In this document: positions 7,545 through 10,064 of the stretch, piece by piece
Layout of the letters: every line of letters begins with the position of its first letter
Numbering within the stretch: the stretch's first letter is position 1
Assembly: GCA_025350885.1 (NCBI GenBank)
Contig: JANXXA010000248.1
Coordinates: 1-10,064 of the forward strand
Length of the DNA: 10,064 bases
Direction of reading: 5' to 3'
Source: Phenylobacterium sp.
GTDB taxonomy: Bacteria > Pseudomonadota > Alphaproteobacteria > Caulobacterales > Caulobacteraceae
Program-made: the position numbers and the translations under genes
The notes under the pieces: generated by a model
The model's database searches: none
The model's input: only the letters and a program-made list of their open reading frames with translations
What the model was told of the DNA's origin: nothing

Positions 7545-9076
7545 CAGGCGACCCCGGGCAGGGGCACGTCGGCCGCAGCAGCAATCACCGCGCCGGACCG
7601 TACCAGGGCGATGGCGGCGGCGATGTCGGGATGGAAGTGGCGGTCGTCGGTCAGATGCGGAACCTCGGCGCGCAGCAGCGTGCGGGTCGCTTCCAGCGCC
7701 GGGCAGCAGGTGAGGGGGCCGTGGAAGTCGCAGCCCTGGGCCGCCGCCAGCAGTTCGATACCGATCACCGCGATGGCGTTTTCCACCATGGCAAGGACGC
7801 GGCGAGCGCCGTGGGCGGCCATGGAGACATGATCCTCCTGGTTGGCCGAGGTCGGGATGGAGTCGACGCTGGCCGGGTATGCGCGCTGCTTGTTCTCCGA
7901 GACCAGGGCGGCAGCCGTGACCTGGGCAATCATGAACCCGGAATTGAGACCCGGCTTCGGCGTCAGGAAGGCCGGCAGGCCCGACAGCGCCGGGTCCACC
8001 AGCATGGCGATCCGCCGCTCCGCCAGCGAGCCGATCTCGCAGACGGCAAGGGCGATGATGTCGGCGGCAAAGGCCACCGGTTCGGCGTGGAAGTTACCTC
8101 CCGAAAGGGCCTCGTCGCTGTCCGCGAAAATCAACGGGTTGTCGGTGACGCCGTTGGCTTCGGTGGCCAGGGTCGTGGCGGCTTGGCGCAGGATGTCCAG
8201 CGCCGCCCCCATCACCTGGGGCTGACAGCGCAGGCAATAGGGATCCTGCACCCGCTCGTCGTCCTTCAGGTGCGAGTTGCGGATCGCCGAGCCCGCCATA
8301 AGGCCGCGGAGCGCGCGCGCGGTCTCGATCTGACCGGCGTGACCGCGCAGCGCATGGATGCGGGGGTCGAAGGGCGTGTCCGATCCCTTCGCCGCTTCTG
8401 TGGATAAGGCGCCAGTGACGAGGGCGGAGCGGTATAGTCTCTCGGCCCCAAACAGGGCGGCAAGCGCGTTGGCGGTCGAGAACTGTGTGCCATTCAGCAA
8501 GGCGAGGCCTTCCTTCGGCCCCAGGGTCAGGGGCGCCAGGCCCGCCTCGGCCAGGGCCTGCGCTGCCGGTTGGCGCGCCTCGCCCACGAAGATCTCGCCC
8601 ACGCCGATCATAGTCGCGGCCATGTGCGCCAGCGGGGCGAGATCACCCGAAGCGCCCACCGATCCCTGCGCCGGCACCACCGGCGTCAGGCCCCTGGCCA
8701 GCATGGCCTCAAGGAGCGTGATGGTGGCCGGGCGCACCCCGGACGCGCCCTGCGCCAGGCTGGCGAGCTTCAGCGCGAGCATCAGCCGGATGACCGCGAC
8801 CGGTGACGGCTCACCCACCCCGGCGGCGTGCGACAACACGATGTTCCGCTGAAGGGTCTCGAGGTCCGCCGCCTCGATCCGCACGCTAGCCAGTTTCCCG
8901 AACCCGGTATTGATGCCGTAGACAGGCTCGCCCCTGGCGAGGATGCGCTCGACCGCCGCCGCGCTGGCCGAGATCGGCGAGGCAGACGCTGGATCGAGGC
9001 GGGCGCCCGCGCCGGCATAGATAGCGCGCCAGTCGGCGAGATGGACCTTGCCGGGCCGCAGGATGACGTCGTTCAT
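7544..9076 (-). CDS. hutH: Histidine ammonia-lyase (histidase)
   Basis: A 510-residue cytoplasmic homotetrameric lyase that removes ammonia from L-histidine to give urocanate, the entry step of the pathway. The triad Ala142-Ser143-Gly144 inside [14 protein letters not shown] cyclises to the MIO prosthetic group, numbered as in the Pseudomonas putida enzyme. Tyr53 in YGINTGFG (53-60) matches the catalytic tyrosine. Other conserved blocks are [39 protein letters not shown] and [10 protein letters not shown]. The length equals the usual 510. The frame is open further upstream, but ATG 9076 is the right start: it gives the standard N-terminus [13 protein letters not shown], overlaps the hutI stop in an ATGA arrangement, and has a GGGGTGG ribosome site just upstream. 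Confidence 0.98.
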   Translation of the reverse strand: MNDVILRPGKVHLADWRAIYAGAGARLDPASASPISASAAAVERILARGEPVYGINTGFGKLASVRIEAADLETLQRNIVLSHAAGVGEPSPVAVIRLMLALKLASLAQGASGVRPATITLLEAMLARGLTPVVPAQGSVGASGDLAPLAHMAATMIGVGEIFVGEARQPAAQALAEAGLAPLTLGPKEGLALLNGTQFSTANALAALFGAERLYRSALVTGALSTEAAKGSDTPFDPRIHALRGHAGQIETARALRGLMAGSAIRNSHLKDDERVQDPYCLRCQPQVMGAALDILRQAATTLATEANGVTDNPLIFADSDEALSGGNFHAEPVAFAADIIALAVCEIGSLAERRIAMLVDPALSGLPAFLTPKPGLNSGFMIAQVTAAALVSENKQRAYPASVDSIPTSANQEDHVSMAAHGARRVLAMVENAIAVIGIELLAAAQGCDFHGPLTCCPALEATRTLLRAEVPHLTDDRHFHPDIAAAIALVRSGAVIAAAADVPLPGVA

Positions 9077-10064
9077 GTTCCACCCCAGACGCGCGCGTGG
9101 AGCGGATTGAACCCCATGCGGTAGACGAGCTCGGCTGGTCGCTCGATGTCCCAGATGGCCAGATCGCAACGCTTTCCGGCCTCCAGTGTGCCGGTTTCGC
9201 CCAGCAGGCCGAGCGCCCGGGCCGCCTCGCGGGTCACGCCGGCCAGGCATTCTTCAACGGTCAGGCGAAAGAGCGTTGCAGCCATGTTCATCACCAGAAG
9301 CGGCGAGGTCAGCGGCGAGGTGCCGGGATTGCAGTCCGTGGCGAGCGCCATGGGGATCCCAGCTGCGCGCAAGGCATCAACGGGCGGCGCTTGGGTTTCA
9401 CGGACGAAGTAGTAGGCGCCCGGCAGCAGGGTCGCGACAGTTCCCGCCCGCGCCATCGCGCCGAGGCCGGCCAAGTCGAGGTGCTCAAGGTGGTCGGCGG
9501 AGAGCGCGCCGAACTCGGCGGCAAGCGCCGCCCCATGCTGGATAGAGAGTTGCTCGGCGTGCAGCTTCACCGGCAGGCCATGGACCCGCGCGGCCTCGAA
9601 CACCCTTCGCGTCTGGGCAAGGGTGAATCCGATCCCCTCGCAGAATGCATCGACCGCGTCGGCGAGACCGGCCGCGGCCACAGCCGGTATCATTTCGCGA
9701 CAGACAAGGTCGATATAGCCCTCCGGGTCGCCGGCGAACTCAGGGGGCAGGGCATGGGCGCCCAGGAAGGTGGCGCGGACGGTGACCGGTCGGCGCGCGC
9801 CCAGCGCCCGGACAGCGCGCAGGGACTTCAGTTCAGGCTCCAGCGCCAGGCCATAGCCTGACTTGACCTCCACCGTCGTCACGCCCTCGGCGATCAGGGC
9901 GTCCAACCGGGGAAGGGCGCCGGCCACAAGATCCGCCTCGCTGGCCTCGCGGGTGGCGCGCATGGTCGAGACGATGCCGCCGCCGGCTTGCGCGATCGCC
10001 TCATAGGAGGCGCCTGCAAGTCGCCGCTCGAACTCGTCGGCGCGATCGCCGCCAAAGACCAGGT
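9073..10064 (-). CDS. hutI: Imidazolonepropionase, 5' end cut by the window edge
   Basis: A metal-dependent amidohydrolase that opens the ring of 4-imidazolone-5-propionate to N-formimino-L-glutamate, the third step of the pathway. About 330 residues are visible; the usual length is about 400, so about 70-75 N-terminal residues, including the HxH metal motif, lie beyond base 10064. The ATG at 9963 is internal: upstream in frame the sequence continues with [20 protein letters not shown] and then [14 protein letters not shown], which is canonical HutI. Later blocks are [18 protein letters not shown] (metal His), [21 protein letters not shown] (catalytic Asp) and the C-terminal [12 protein letters not shown]. 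The stop overlaps the hutH start. The gene appears first of those visible; any hut promoter is outside the window. Confidence 0.97.
   Translation of the reverse strand, partial: LVFGGDRADEFERRLAGASYEAIAQAGGGIVSTMRATREASEADLVAGALPRLDALIAEGVTTVEVKSGYGLALEPELKSLRAVRALGARRPVTVRATFLGAHALPPEFAGDPEGYIDLVCREMIPAVAAAGLADAVDAFCEGIGFTLAQTRRVFEAARVHGLPVKLHAEQLSIQHGAALAAEFGALSADHLEHLDLAGLGAMARAGTVATLLPGAYYFVRETQAPPVDALRAAGIPMALATDCNPGTSPLTSPLLVMNMAATLFRLTVEECLAGVTREAARALGLLGETGTLEAGKRCDLAIWDIERPAELVYRMGFNPLHARVWGGT

Noticed and set aside
7631..8407. Plus-strand open frame of 258 residues antisense to hutH
   Set aside because: High-GC mirror frame; no recognisable motifs, while histidase is complete on the other strand.
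9077..9250. N-terminal extension of hutH to 568 residues
   Set aside because: It lies wholly inside hutI in another frame; ATG 9076 gives the family's normal length and N-terminus.

Overview
The window comes from a high-GC alphaproteobacterium, most likely of the Caulobacteraceae (Caulobacter/Phenylobacterium-like). The lineage call rests on the very high GC at third codon positions, on the gene pair 'mitofilin/COG4223 protein + HemY' following what looks like the end of hemD (a typical alphaproteobacterial heme/Mic60 neighbourhood), and on a classical hut operon. It is an inference, because no rRNA or lineage-diagnostic marker is present.

Layout. (1) 1-2478, plus strand: the last codons of an upstream gene (probably hemD), then a Mic60/mitofilin-like membrane protein and HemY. 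All are joined by 4-bp ATGA overlaps, so they look like one translationally coupled operon. (2) 2479-2938: a tRNA-Thr(CGT) gene with encoded CCA, followed by a perfect hairpin flanked by a 9-bp direct repeat, about 230 bases without a convincing gene, and a candidate metal-responsive promoter/operator. (3) 2939-4470, plus strand: dmeR-dmeF, a CsoR/RcnR-family Ni/Co sensor and a cation diffusion facilitator efflux pump with a His-rich loop that carries an extra folded segment. (4) 4509-10064, minus strand: a compact histidine utilisation operon read right to left, hutI (5' part cut by the window edge) - hutH - hutG - hutU - hutD. Three of its four junctions overlap by 1-4 bases and the fourth has a gap of 7 bases.

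How the parts work together. HutH deaminates histidine to urocanate, HutU hydrates urocanate to imidazolone propionate, HutI opens the ring to formiminoglutamate, and HutG releases formate from N-formylglutamate. HutG implies the five-step route, so a HutF (formiminoglutamate iminohydrolase) is expected outside the window, past the right edge or elsewhere. HutD is a small accessory protein of the operon. DmeR should repress dmeRF until Ni or Co binds, after which DmeF exports the metal. The Mic60-like protein and HemY are both inner-membrane-anchored proteins encoded beside heme biosynthesis genes.

I see no mobile element, CRISPR array, defence system or clearly undescribed system. The most worthwhile second looks are the insert domain in DmeF, the DmeR operator with possible leaderless start, the hairpin and direct repeat after the tRNA, and the Mic60-HemY pair.
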